From Syntrophobacteria bacterium (GTDB lineage Bacteria; Desulfobacterota; DSWW01), in NCBI GenBank assembly GCA_030145435.1, contig JAQYVQ010000380.1, positions 1 to 12,245 of the forward strand: a stretch of DNA of 12,245 nucleotides. The letters are read 5' to 3'. Both the position numbers and the translations under genes were made by a program. This document shows positions 1 through 6,835 of the stretch, piece after piece; position 1 is the first letter of the stretch; each line of letters begins with the position of its first letter. The notes beneath the pieces are model-generated. The model did no database searches. It was not told the DNA's origin and saw only the letters and a program-made list of their open reading frames with translations.

Positions 1-581
1 TTGAAATAGGCACAGTGGACAAAGCCCTTCTCGTGCGATGCCTCGAGAACACCGACCGCTTCCTCCTGAGAGATTTTTCGAAACTTGGGGTTGAACTCAT
101 CGATAAAGGAGGCATGCGGATCGCCGACAAACAAGCAAACGTCCAGGGCGTCCCGGGGGAGACAGGAGTTCTCCCCGAGCGCCCTGCACGCACAGTCACC
201 AACGGAAATCGAGTCCGGGTTCTGGAGGATGATGCTTCGCGCCTCTTTGTACGGAATCACCTGTTCGGGCGGCTCCAGCGAGATGTTCTTCTTCTGTGTC
301 ACCAGTTGTATGGCATCCTTCAACTTCACCACCTTGCCGTGATAGGTGCTCGTGTCCATGCTCCCTGCCGTCTCGGCAACACCCTGAATGGCGGCCTCGA
401 GCATCTCATTCACATCATCGCTCACCACACTGTCAGGTTTATTCGCCGGAATTCCCTGGGCCTGGAGTGCGTGGTACATAAAGTGCTCGATGTGTTTCAG
501 GTAGAGGTAGGCATGATAGAAGTCGTTCTTGTCTTCTTGTGGGAACAGTTCGAAGAGGGCCTGCGTGAGTGTGTGATGCAT
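1..581 (-). CDS. Iron-sulfur (4Fe-4S type) protein, N-terminal 193 residues, cut by the left edge
   Basis: This reading frame runs leftward off the window with no stop codon, so only its first 193 codons are visible. The ATG at 581 is preceded by AAGGGAG six bases upstream, a good ribosome binding site. Residues 1-125 are mostly helical-looking with no motif I recognise. They are followed by Cys130-x-Cys132, Cys140 and Cys149 (local context DCACR...ENSC...DVCL) and a GFVHC end containing Cys190. This spacing resembles the cysteine-rich segment of Desulfobacterota and Firmicutes proteins that carry ferredoxin-like clusters further downstream; I infer 4Fe-4S binding and electron transfer in the cytoplasm. 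It diverges from the aldehyde:ferredoxin oxidoreductase gene and shares a 229-bp control region with it, so it may serve as an electron partner, but this is context only. The missing C-terminus would decide the family. Confidence 0.75.
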   Translation of the reverse strand, partial: MHHTLTQALFELFPQEDKNDFYHAYLYLKHIEHFMYHALQAQGIPANKPDSVVSDDVNEMLEAAIQGVAETAGSMDTSTYHGKVVKLKDAIQLVTQKKNISLEPPEQVIPYKEARSIILQNPDSISVGDCACRALGENSCLPRDALDVCLFVGDPHASFIDEFNPKFRKISQEEAVGVLEASHEKGFVHCAYF

Positions 582-637
582 TCTATCTCCCTTTCGCTCC
601 TCTCGTGCTCGTTTGAGTTCGATCCGTTGATTGCAAC

Positions 638-665
638 GGTATCTCAGCCCCATTTCATCTGTCAA
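638..665 (-). promoter_or_regulatory. Candidate sigma-70 promoter of the iron-sulfur protein gene
   Basis: On the minus strand a perfect TTGACA (665-660) is followed after 16 bases by GATACC (643-638), which matches three of six -10 positions. Predicted transcription would begin near 631, giving a leader of about 50 bases to the ATG at 581. The -35 is exact but the -10 is weak, so the assignment is moderate. Confidence 0.45.
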
Positions 666-684
666 CAAGAAACACCCCCTCGCC

Positions 685-713
685 TTTTACACCGTTTTTA
701 CATTTGTTTTACC
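685..713. repeat. Three TTTTACA-type direct repeats phased at 11 bp in a divergent control region
   Basis: TTTTACA occurs at 685-691 and 696-702 and TTTTACC at 707-713, so start points are exactly 11 bp apart, close to one helical turn. A related GTTTACA lies at 743-749. The array sits about 20 bp upstream of the -35 of the leftward iron-sulfur gene and about 100 bp upstream of the AOR start codon. This geometry would suit a regulator binding the same helix face several times. No regulator gene lies nearby to name it, and A/T-rich promoter DNA can produce such words by chance. I found no convincing sigma-70 or sigma-54 promoter for AOR in 700-810. Confidence 0.4.
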
Positions 714-810
714 TTCCGCTGACAACATGGTTCGGCGATTGTGTTTACATCAAAAGGGTTTCGTTTTCCCTCTTTCAGATGGCCTGCAAGGTCTTGTAAA
801 GGAGAGAACC

Positions 811-2670
811 ATGGCAACCTACACGGGAAAAATATTGGACGTGGATCTCAGCACCGGTAAAATTTCGACCTCCCAGGTGGCGAATGAGGTCGTACGAAAA
901 TTCATCGGGGGGAGCGGGATGGCCGCTAAGCTCTTCCTCGATCGGGTTTCCCCTGATGTCGATCCCATGTCCCCGGAGAATGTTCTGTTTCTAATGGCAG
1001 GCCCATTGGCCGGAACCGGTCTTCCCGGTTCATCACGCTTCACCATGTCGTGCAAATCCCCCCTCACCGGCATCTGGGGAGAGGGCGCGGGTGGAGGCAA
1101 CTTCGCCCCTGCTCTGAAAAGGGCCGGGTACGACGGCATCGCCGTGAGCGGCGCTTCCGACAAGCCAGTCTATCTCTCCATCGAGGACGACAAGGTGGAG
1201 ATCCGGGACGCGTCGAGCCTCTGGGGCAAGGACGTGTATGAAACCGTTGATGCCCTCACAGCGGAAGGGGAAGGAAAGAACAAGCCGAAAATTCTCTGCA
1301 TCGGCCCGGCCGGGGAAAATCTCGTCAAGTTTGCGGCTGTTGCGAACGGGAAGGATGCCTTTGCCGCGCGCACCGGGGGCGGGACGCTGATGGGCGCAAA
1401 GAAGTTGAAGGCCATCTCGGTTGTCGGAACGGGCAAGGTGGAGGCGGCTTCCCCGGAAGACCTGAAGGCGATTCGCAAGGAGACGATGAAGAAGGTCAGT
1501 GAGAACATCATCGCCCAGTCACTCGGTGCCATGGGAACCAACATGGGGATGGACGTGGGAGGCATGCTGGGCGACATCCCGACGAAGAACTATTCCCTCG
1601 GCGACCCGGGCGAGATAGCGCTCAAGGTCGGGGGGGGCGTGATGACCCAGCAGTACCTGACGCGCCCGGAGGCCTGTGAAGCCTGCTCGATCGGCTGCAA
1701 AAGAGTCGTTAAGGTTGACGAGGGCCCGTTTCAGGTCAAGGAAGGACCCGGCCCCGAATACGAAACGGCCGCGGCCTTCGGCCCCCTGTTGATGAACGAC
1801 AACATGCCGGCCGTCCTCAAGCTGAGTGAACTGGCGAACAAGTACGGCGTGGACAGCATCAGCTGTGGTGCGAGCATCGCCTTTGCGATGGAGTGCTTCG
1901 AGAAGGGCGTCATTACCTCGGACGACTTGGACGGCGACTCGTTGCGATGGGGCAATGTGGACGACATATTTGCCATGTTCGACAAGATCGTCTCCCGCAA
2001 GGGCTTCGGGGACGTCTTGGCCGAGGGCACCCGGGCGGCCGCCAAGAAGATCGGGAAGAATTCCGAGGATTTCACCTGTGAAGTGAAGGGGCTCGATTCC
2101 CCGATGCACGACGGCCGTGCGTTGCACGGGATCGGGCTCGCCTATGCGATGAGCAACCGGGGCGCCTGCCACCTCCAGCACCTGGATCTCGCCCTTGAAA
2201 GCAACTGGTGCGCCTACCCGGAGGTCGGGCTCGACGGCGGATACGTGGGCATGTCGAGTGAGGGCAAAGCGGACGTGGTCTGCAAGTGTGAGAACCTGGG
2301 GATGCTGACCAACGCGTGCATCATCTGCCAGTTCAACTTCTTTGCGCTGACGGTCACCGACTTGGTCGACATGATGAAATTCTCGACCGGTTTCGATTAT
2401 GACCTCGAGGAACTGGTGGCGTGCGGCGAGCGGATCTGGATGCTCAAGCGGGGCTTGAACAACCTGATGGGCGTCACGGCGGAAGACGACCGCCTCCCGA
2501 AACGCATGCTCACCCCCTTCACGGAGGGAGGGGCCGCAGGCTCCCTGCCGGACATGGAGAAGATGTTGAAGGAGTACTATCCTCTGAGGGGCCTCGACGC
2601 CCAGGGCCGCCCCTTGAAGGAGAAGCTGGAGGCCCTCGGGCTGGCCGAGCTCGCCACGAAGCTCTATTGA
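811..2670 (+). CDS. Tungsten-type aldehyde:ferredoxin oxidoreductase family protein
   Basis: The 619-residue product matches the size of AOR-family enzymes (Pyrococcus AOR is about 605). These oxidise aldehydes to acids, or run in reverse, using a tungsten bis-pyranopterin and one 4Fe-4S cluster with ferredoxin as partner in the cytoplasm. Residues 1-210 form the N-terminal pterin-binding domain, with the typical GPLAGTGLPGSSR stretch and the GxGGGNFAPALKRAGYDGI region near 90-110. Cluster ligands are Cys289-x2-Cys292-x3-Cys296 plus a distal cysteine, Cys506 or Cys503, in NACIICQF. The GPEYET motif (314-319) and NRGACH (His454) correspond to the active-site Glu and His region of the family. 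The frame is open from 631, but ATG 811 is chosen because AAGGAG lies six bases before it and homologues begin with a similar 'YTGKILDVDLSTG' stretch. The following acyl-CoA synthetase and MoaD genes support a carboxylate/aldehyde role. The substrate cannot be read from the sequence. Confidence 0.93.
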   Translation: MATYTGKILDVDLSTGKISTSQVANEVVRKFIGGSGMAAKLFLDRVSPDVDPMSPENVLFLMAGPLAGTGLPGSSRFTMSCKSPLTGIWGEGAGGGNFAPALKRAGYDGIAVSGASDKPVYLSIEDDKVEIRDASSLWGKDVYETVDALTAEGEGKNKPKILCIGPAGENLVKFAAVANGKDAFAARTGGGTLMGAKKLKAISVVGTGKVEAASPEDLKAIRKETMKKVSENIIAQSLGAMGTNMGMDVGGMLGDIPTKNYSLGDPGEIALKVGGGVMTQQYLTRPEACEACSIGCKRVVKVDEGPFQVKEGPGPEYETAAAFGPLLMNDNMPAVLKLSELANKYGVDSISCGASIAFAMECFEKGVITSDDLDGDSLRWGNVDDIFAMFDKIVSRKGFGDVLAEGTRAAAKKIGKNSEDFTCEVKGLDSPMHDGRALHGIGLAYAMSNRGACHLQHLDLALESNWCAYPEVGLDGGYVGMSSEGKADVVCKCENLGMLTNACIICQFNFFALTVTDLVDMMKFSTGFDYDLEELVACGERIWMLKRGLNNLMGVTAEDDRLPKRMLTPFTEGGAAGSLPDMEKMLKEYYPLRGLDAQGRPLKEKLEALGLAELATKLY

Positions 2671-2710
2671 GATTCTCTTTTCCCTGGACGAGAGGATGTG
2701 AGATCCCTTC

Positions 2711-4171
2711 GTGCGCCGGCGAAACGAAACCGATCTGAAGGCGTTTTTCGAACCCAGGGCCGTAGCTGCCGTCGGCTCCCTTCGTGAAGTGCCGGGGACC
2801 GCCTACTGGGTGATCAGGAACATGCGGCACTTCGGCTTTGCCGGCCCGATCCACCCGATCAACCCGAACCCCTCTGCCTATGGGGAAGTCTTCGGCGCGA
2901 GCGTCCGCTCCAGTGTCCTGGACGTGACCGGGCCGATCGATTTGGCCGCTGTGATCACGCCCCCTGCCACCGTTCCCAAAATCGTAGACCAGTGCGCACA
3001 AAAGGGAATCAAGGCCGTGATCGTCCTCTCCGAGGGCTTCGCCGAGGCGGGTGAGGAGGGCGCCAAGATCCAGAAGATGCTGCAGGACATCGTCCATCGC
3101 ACCGGGATCCGCATCATGGGACCGAATACCTTCGGGGTGGTCAATGCTGCCAACGGGCTTGCCACCATGCCACCCTACGCCGACCAGGAGACTCTACAGA
3201 GAGGAGGCGTGGCCCTCTGCAGCCAGACCGGCTCCATCGGTCCTCATCAAATGCCCCTGAATGACTGGAACTATGGGATCAGCAAGATATGCGACATCGG
3301 AAACAAGTGCGATGTGGACGAAGCGGACATCCTCGATTACCTTGCGGACGACCCGGAAACAAAAGTCGTTGCCTTGCACCTCGAGGATATCCGGGACGGG
3401 CCCCGGTTTATGCATGCGGCCCGGAGGCTCACGGCCCGCAAGCCCCTGGTCGTTCTCAAGGCAGGACACACCGAGGCTGGCGCCAGGGCCTCCGCCTCGC
3501 ACACGGGCTCTCTTGCGGGAAGGGACCCCATCTATGAAGCTGCGTTACGCCAGTCCGGAGCGGTTCGCGTCAGGACCTGGCAAGAGCTTTGGGAAGTGCC
3601 CAAAACGCTCATCTACCAACCCCTGCCCGAAGGCAACCGTTTTGCCGTCATCACCTTCACCGGTGGACAGGGTGTGATCGCTACCGATGCGGCGACAGAG
3701 GCGGGGCTGGAGCTTGCGGTCTTCTCGCCCGACACGGTCCACAAACTGTCGCGGATTTCCCCCCGTCTCGGCAGTAACCCGGTTGACATCGGACCGGTCA
3801 TGTCCGACTCGAGAAGCCAGAGTTCGACCAACCCCTTCTCCGCGCTCGAGCAAACGATGCCCATCGTGCTTCAGGATGAAAATGTGGATTGTGTGACCTT
3901 CACCTTTTACGCCGGCCTTCAGCTCGTTCCGATGCTTCCGGCCATCGTGGACATGATCGAAACGTCCGCCCGAGGCGTGTCCAAGCCTGTAAACGCCTGG
4001 ATCTACGGAACGAGCCTCCCCGCCATGGAGGAACTGGCTCGCCAGTTGCACGCAAGGAAATTCCCGGCATACCTGGATCTGGACACAGCGATCAAGGCGC
4101 TCGGCTGTGCCGCTGCCTACTCCAGGATCAAAGCCAACCTTTCTCGTCAGGGAATGGAAGAATGCCGGTGA
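2711..4171 (+). CDS. ADP-forming acyl-CoA synthetase, alpha-type chain (CoA-binding plus ligase domains)
   Basis: The 486-residue protein has the layout of the alpha subunit of archaeal ADP-forming acetyl-CoA synthetase: a CoA-binding Rossmann domain (about 8-140, starting FFEPRAVAAVGS), then succinyl-CoA-ligase-like domains (about 160-470). Family signatures include SQTGSIG near 171, GNKCDVDEADILDYLADDPE near 197-216 and SHTGSLAG, whose His264 is expected to be the phosphorylated catalytic histidine. The enzyme interconverts acyl-CoA + ADP + Pi with acid + ATP + CoA. The GTG at 2711 is the first in-frame start after a TGA at 2699-2701. Its only Shine-Dalgarno-like word (GAGGA) is rather distant, but the N-terminus then matches the family. 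It lies 40 bp after AOR. The ATP-grasp (beta) half that the reaction needs is neither fused nor encoded in this window. That leaves a beta chain elsewhere, or a role other than a complete synthetase. Confidence 0.88.
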   Translation: MRRRNETDLKAFFEPRAVAAVGSLREVPGTAYWVIRNMRHFGFAGPIHPINPNPSAYGEVFGASVRSSVLDVTGPIDLAAVITPPATVPKIVDQCAQKGIKAVIVLSEGFAEAGEEGAKIQKMLQDIVHRTGIRIMGPNTFGVVNAANGLATMPPYADQETLQRGGVALCSQTGSIGPHQMPLNDWNYGISKICDIGNKCDVDEADILDYLADDPETKVVALHLEDIRDGPRFMHAARRLTARKPLVVLKAGHTEAGARASASHTGSLAGRDPIYEAALRQSGAVRVRTWQELWEVPKTLIYQPLPEGNRFAVITFTGGQGVIATDAATEAGLELAVFSPDTVHKLSRISPRLGSNPVDIGPVMSDSRSQSSTNPFSALEQTMPIVLQDENVDCVTFTFYAGLQLVPMLPAIVDMIETSARGVSKPVNAWIYGTSLPAMEELARQLHARKFPAYLDLDTAIKALGCAAAYSRIKANLSRQGMEECR

Positions 4172-4434
4172 AGGTCAGACTCTCCAACCTCCTTCGTCAG
4201 GCGACCGATTGGCAGGAAATCGTCGAGGTGACGGCCAAGACGCCTGAGGAATGTCTTCATGCCGTTGTGACACAATTCCCTGACGTGAGGAAGTGGATCT
4301 ACGACAAGAAAGGCAAGATGTGGGATCGGATTCAGTTCTTTGTGAACGGGAAGAGAGTCGACCGCGAACAACTGGGTAAACCGATCCAAGACGGTGACGA
4401 GCTTCACATCTTGCTGAATATCGGCGGAGGATAA
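4162..4434 (+). CDS. MoaD/ThiS-family sulfur carrier (small molybdopterin synthase subunit type)
   Basis: This 90-residue ubiquitin-like protein ends in Gly-Gly-Gly, the C-terminal glycine tail that is adenylated and thiocarboxylated in MoaD and ThiS. Other typical traits are the NGKRVDREQLGKPIQDGDELHIL pattern near residues 62-84, with the 'DGDE' turn before the last strand. MoaD donates sulfur for the dithiolene of the pterin cofactor that AOR needs, so its place in an AOR operon fits a dedicated supply of tungstopterin. ATG 4162 overlaps the end of the acyl-CoA synthetase gene by 10 bp, implying translational coupling; GGAATGGAAG lies just before it. The frame is open further upstream, but that part only shadows the previous gene. 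No MoaE partner is visible here. ThiS is the less likely alternative because no thiamine gene is near. Confidence 0.87.
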   Translation: MPVKVRLSNLLRQATDWQEIVEVTAKTPEECLHAVVTQFPDVRKWIYDKKGKMWDRIQFFVNGKRVDREQLGKPIQDGDELHILLNIGGG

Positions 4435-4608
4435 CAGCCGGCTGAAAGAGTGGCTTGGAGGCTGTTGAAAAAGTTCCAGATGCAAGGCAGGCAAAACTGG
4501 ATCCCCGCGCAGGCGGGGATCCAGTTCAACAATGAGGCGTACTTCCTGTACGTTGAATGACGAGGGATGAAGCCGAACGCCGCAGATGGGACTTTTTCAA
4601 CAGCCTCC
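4432..4608 (+). repeat. Inverted-repeat element, copy A (tail at the left end, facing the moaD-like gene)
   Basis: The element fills nearly all of the gap between the MoaD-like and FAD oxidoreductase genes. Its 18-bp ends are perfect inverted repeats: GGAGGCTGTTGAAAAAGT at 4457-4474 and the complement at 4591-4608. A 78-bp core (4531-4608) differs by one base from copy B and by one base from copy C. A nested perfect 12-bp stem with loop GCAG (CTGGATCCCCGC and its complement) occupies 4497-4524. A 'tail' (4432-4456) begins at the TAA stop of the upstream gene and imitates the terminal repeat imperfectly. No coding potential is apparent. It behaves like a MITE or an extragenic palindromic element; the source transposase, if any, is not here. 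Confidence 0.9.
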
Positions 4609-4638
4609 TAAGGGCAAAGACGCCAAGGAGGAAATACA

Positions 4639-6114
4639 ATGGCAAAGAACACGTATGACGCAATCGTGGTTGGGGCCGGTTTCGGAGGAAGCTCCTGTGC
4701 GGGTTTGCTCGCAAAGAGAGGACTCGAGGTGCTTCTGGTGGAGAAGAACGCGCGGGCCGGCGGGAAGGCCATGTCGATCTCCAAGGGAGGATACATCTTT
4801 ACCGCCTGGGTGGTCATCGGCGCGCCTGTGGAGGGGAACCTGTACGAGGCCGTCTTGAGAGAACTGGGGGTGGAGGACAAGGCGCAACTCGTCGTCCCCG
4901 GAGCCGGAGGCAGTATCTACAAGAACTCATCCGGCGAGTACGTACCCATGCCCCCCATGCCGCCCGAGGCGGTGGATCCGAACATCCTGTTCGACTGGCT
5001 CGAGGTCCCGGAGGAGGAACGAGAGGAAGCGCTCCAATTCTTCACAGAACTGACGTTCATGCCGCCCCATGAGATCGCCGCCTTGCATGAACTCAGCTTC
5101 GACGACTGGCTCAGCCGCCACAAGGTGCCCACAAGCTTGTACGGGTTTCTCGTCAGCCTGTGCTGTGACGGCATGTTCATGGTCCCGGTCGACTGCCTCG
5201 AGGCGGCCGAGGCCATCCGAAGCCTCCAGGACATGTTTCTCCGGAATGGTGGCATGTTCTGCATAGGCGGCTTCGGCCGGGTCGCCGAAGCCTACTGTGA
5301 GGCCGTGACGGCAAACGGCGGCAAGGTCATCCTGAAGACCAGGACAGAAAAGATCCTCGTCGAGCAGGGCAGAGCGACCGGCATCGTCACCAACAAGGGC
5401 ACCTTTCATGCACCCATCGTAATCAGCAATGCAGGCCTTCAGCCCACGGTGCTGAAACTTGTAGGGGAAGATCATTTTGACAAGGGCTACGTAAACTACG
5501 TGAAGGACCTGGTCCCTTCATGGGCCTTGCTGGGGTACAGGTATTTTCTGAACAAGAAGGTGACGGATGCCCCGTTTGGTGTCGTCTTCTCCAACGAAAG
5601 CCCTTGGAGCCTCGATCGTTTCCTGAAGGCCAAAGCGGGCCAGGCCTCCCGGGAGGGGGTTGTCTACTATGAGGTCCCCTCTAACTACGACCCGAAAGCA
5701 GCCCCGGAAGGTAAACACATCCTGATGACAGGGTCCTACTGCCCCGCAAACCCGGACATGGCCAAGAAGGAGATCATGGAGTGGGCAAAGGCAGGGGAGG
5801 AAATCATCTTCAAGGCGATTCCCGGACTGGAAGGCGCCATTGAACGGAAGGAACTCTACACGACCAAGGACGTGTCAACCCTTACCCGTGACTCTGTGAT
5901 CCCCGGCCATGGGGGAGAAACAATCGGCCTGGGGCAGATCGTCGGTCAATGCGGTCCGAACAAACCGTCGATCCGGGCGCCGATACAAGGGTTGTTCTAC
6001 GTGGGTTGCGATGCGGGCGGCAAGGGAGTGGGCACCCAACAGGCGATCGAATCCGGGATGAATGTTGCCGACGCGGTCATCCGACATCACCGGATGCGAA
6101 ACGCGAGCCCCTAG
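4639..6114 (+). CDS. FAD-dependent oxidoreductase of the phytoene-desaturase (CrtI)-like family
   Basis: The 491-residue protein starts with an ADP-binding Rossmann fold: Gly12-x-Gly14-x2-Gly17 (VVGAGFGG) and acidic Glu35 at the end of strand 2 (LLVEKNARAGGKA), typical of flavin binding. The C-terminal motif QGLFYVGCDAGGKGVG followed by a helix (about 450-480) is the second FAD-contact region of CrtI/amine-oxidase-like enzymes. The start ATG has AAGGAGG seven bases before it. The gene follows AOR, the acyl-CoA synthetase and the MoaD-like gene after a 204-bp gap occupied by repeat element A. Genes of this family often accompany AOR genes in anaerobes, so it may pass electrons to or from the AOR or act on the same substrate; that is inference. 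Carotenoid synthesis is unlikely because no other crt gene is present. The TAG stop at 6112-6114 touches the first base of repeat element B. Confidence 0.85.
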   Translation: MAKNTYDAIVVGAGFGGSSCAGLLAKRGLEVLLVEKNARAGGKAMSISKGGYIFTAWVVIGAPVEGNLYEAVLRELGVEDKAQLVVPGAGGSIYKNSSGEYVPMPPMPPEAVDPNILFDWLEVPEEEREEALQFFTELTFMPPHEIAALHELSFDDWLSRHKVPTSLYGFLVSLCCDGMFMVPVDCLEAAEAIRSLQDMFLRNGGMFCIGGFGRVAEAYCEAVTANGGKVILKTRTEKILVEQGRATGIVTNKGTFHAPIVISNAGLQPTVLKLVGEDHFDKGYVNYVKDLVPSWALLGYRYFLNKKVTDAPFGVVFSNESPWSLDRFLKAKAGQASREGVVYYEVPSNYDPKAAPEGKHILMTGSYCPANPDMAKKEIMEWAKAGEEIIFKAIPGLEGAIERKELYTTKDVSTLTRDSVIPGHGGETIGLGQIVGQCGPNKPSIRAPIQGLFYVGCDAGGKGVGTQQAIESGMNVADAVIRHHRMRNASP

Positions 6115-6300
6115 GAGGCTGTTCAAAAAGTCCCATCTGCGGCGTTCGGCTTCATCCCTCGTCATTCAACGTACAGGAAGTACGCCTCATTGTTGAACTG
6201 GATCCCCGCCTGCGCGGGGACAAGTTTTGCCTGCCTTGCATCTCGAACTTCTGGAACCTTTTGAACAGCCTCCAACAGCCACTTTTTCAACGGGTTGCTC
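6114..6300 (-). repeat. Inverted-repeat element, copy B (tail at the right end, facing khpA)
   Basis: Written in the plus direction this copy is inverted relative to copy A. The 78-bp core is 6114-6191, the palindromic GGATCCCCGC module lies at 6198-6224 with a decayed right arm, and the second end finishes at 6273. The tail runs to about 6300. Both ends carry a G-to-C change at the same place (GTTCAAAA instead of GTTGAAAA), so pairing of the two ends is kept. It lies between convergent genes: the FAD gene stop overlaps its left base, and the khpA stop lies 50 bp beyond its tail. Confidence 0.88.
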
Positions 6301-6350
6301 GCGAGCGGCGTAGGTTCCGGCCTTCTCGGCCATCTTCAGGAAGCTTCGTT

Positions 6351-6608
6351 CTATTCGATGATCTCCAGGACGAAACGCCTCCCGGTCTTCATGGAGACAT
6401 TGCTCAGGAGGGTACGTATCGCAATGGCGGTCCGCCCCTGTTTTCCGATGATCTTCCCCATGTCCTCTTTGGCAACGGTGAGTTCGATGACCGCAGTGTT
6501 TTCTCCTCTCACTTCGGTGACCCGCACGTGTTCCGGTTGGTCGACCAATGCCTTCGCGATGTGCTCGACAAGCTCTTTCACATTGTCTGCTGTTCCTGGT
6601 TCTGCCAT
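6351..6608 (-). CDS. khpA: KhpA-type small KH-domain RNA-binding protein
   Basis: This 85-residue protein is a single KH domain with the GKIIGKQG signature at residues 51-58, where GKQG is the nucleic-acid-gripping loop, followed by the expected 'RTAIAIRTLL' helix. Size and sequence pattern match the KhpA/YlqC family, cytoplasmic RNA chaperones that often work with KhpB. The gene is more commonly located between rpsP and rimM; here it stands apart from ribosomal genes, downstream of carD and with repeat elements on both sides. ATG 6608 has only a weak upstream GGGTG. No separate promoter is obvious, so it may be read through from carD across repeat C. Confidence 0.88.
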   Translation of the reverse strand: MAEPGTADNVKELVEHIAKALVDQPEHVRVTEVRGENTAVIELTVAKEDMGKIIGKQGRTAIAIRTLLSNVSMKTGRRFVLEIIE

Positions 6609-6682
6609 CGTCTGTTCACCCGTCGTCTTCGTTTATGCGCTCTTCTGCCCCTACCCACTTCGGAATGGAACGCACCTCCTAA

Positions 6683-6835
6683 GGAGGCTGTTGAAAAAGT
6701 CCCATCTGCGGCGTTCGGCTTCATCCCTCGTCAATCAACGTACAGGAAGTACGCCTCATTCCTCGGGATTTCGCCTGCCTTGCATCTGGAACTTTTATAA
6801 CATCCTCCAACAGGCAATTCTTCAACGTGCTGTTA
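6683..6835 (-). repeat. Inverted-repeat element, copy C (tail overlaps the carD stop codon)
   Basis: The same 78-bp core as in copies A and B is present at 6683-6760 with one difference from copy A. The far end (to 6808) is a degenerate terminal repeat. The tail reaches the TAA stop of the carD gene at 6833-6835. This copy lacks the nested GGATCCCCGC palindrome and is therefore shorter. Its position between two genes of the same direction means it is probably transcribed in a carD-khpA message. Confidence 0.87.

Noticed and set aside
15..722. Open frame of 235 codons on the plus strand at the left edge
   Set aside because: It lies antisense to the iron-sulfur protein frame, which has a ribosome binding site and a cysteine motif; the plus product shows no motif.
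631..810. Upstream extension of the AOR frame to ATG 631
   Set aside because: The extra 60 residues do not resemble the family, cross the divergent promoter region, and ATG 811 has a proper ribosome binding site.
3889..4161. Upstream extension of the MoaD-like frame
   Set aside because: It overlaps the acyl-CoA synthetase gene in another frame; MoaD proteins are about 80-90 residues, matching a start at 4162.
5949..6800. 283-codon plus-strand frame running through two repeat elements and khpA
   Set aside because: It begins inside the FAD gene in another frame, crosses non-coding repeats and is antisense to khpA.
4432..6835. The repeats as a CRISPR array or a complete insertion sequence
   Set aside because: Copies are widely spaced, differ in orientation, contain no spacer regularity and encode no transposase.
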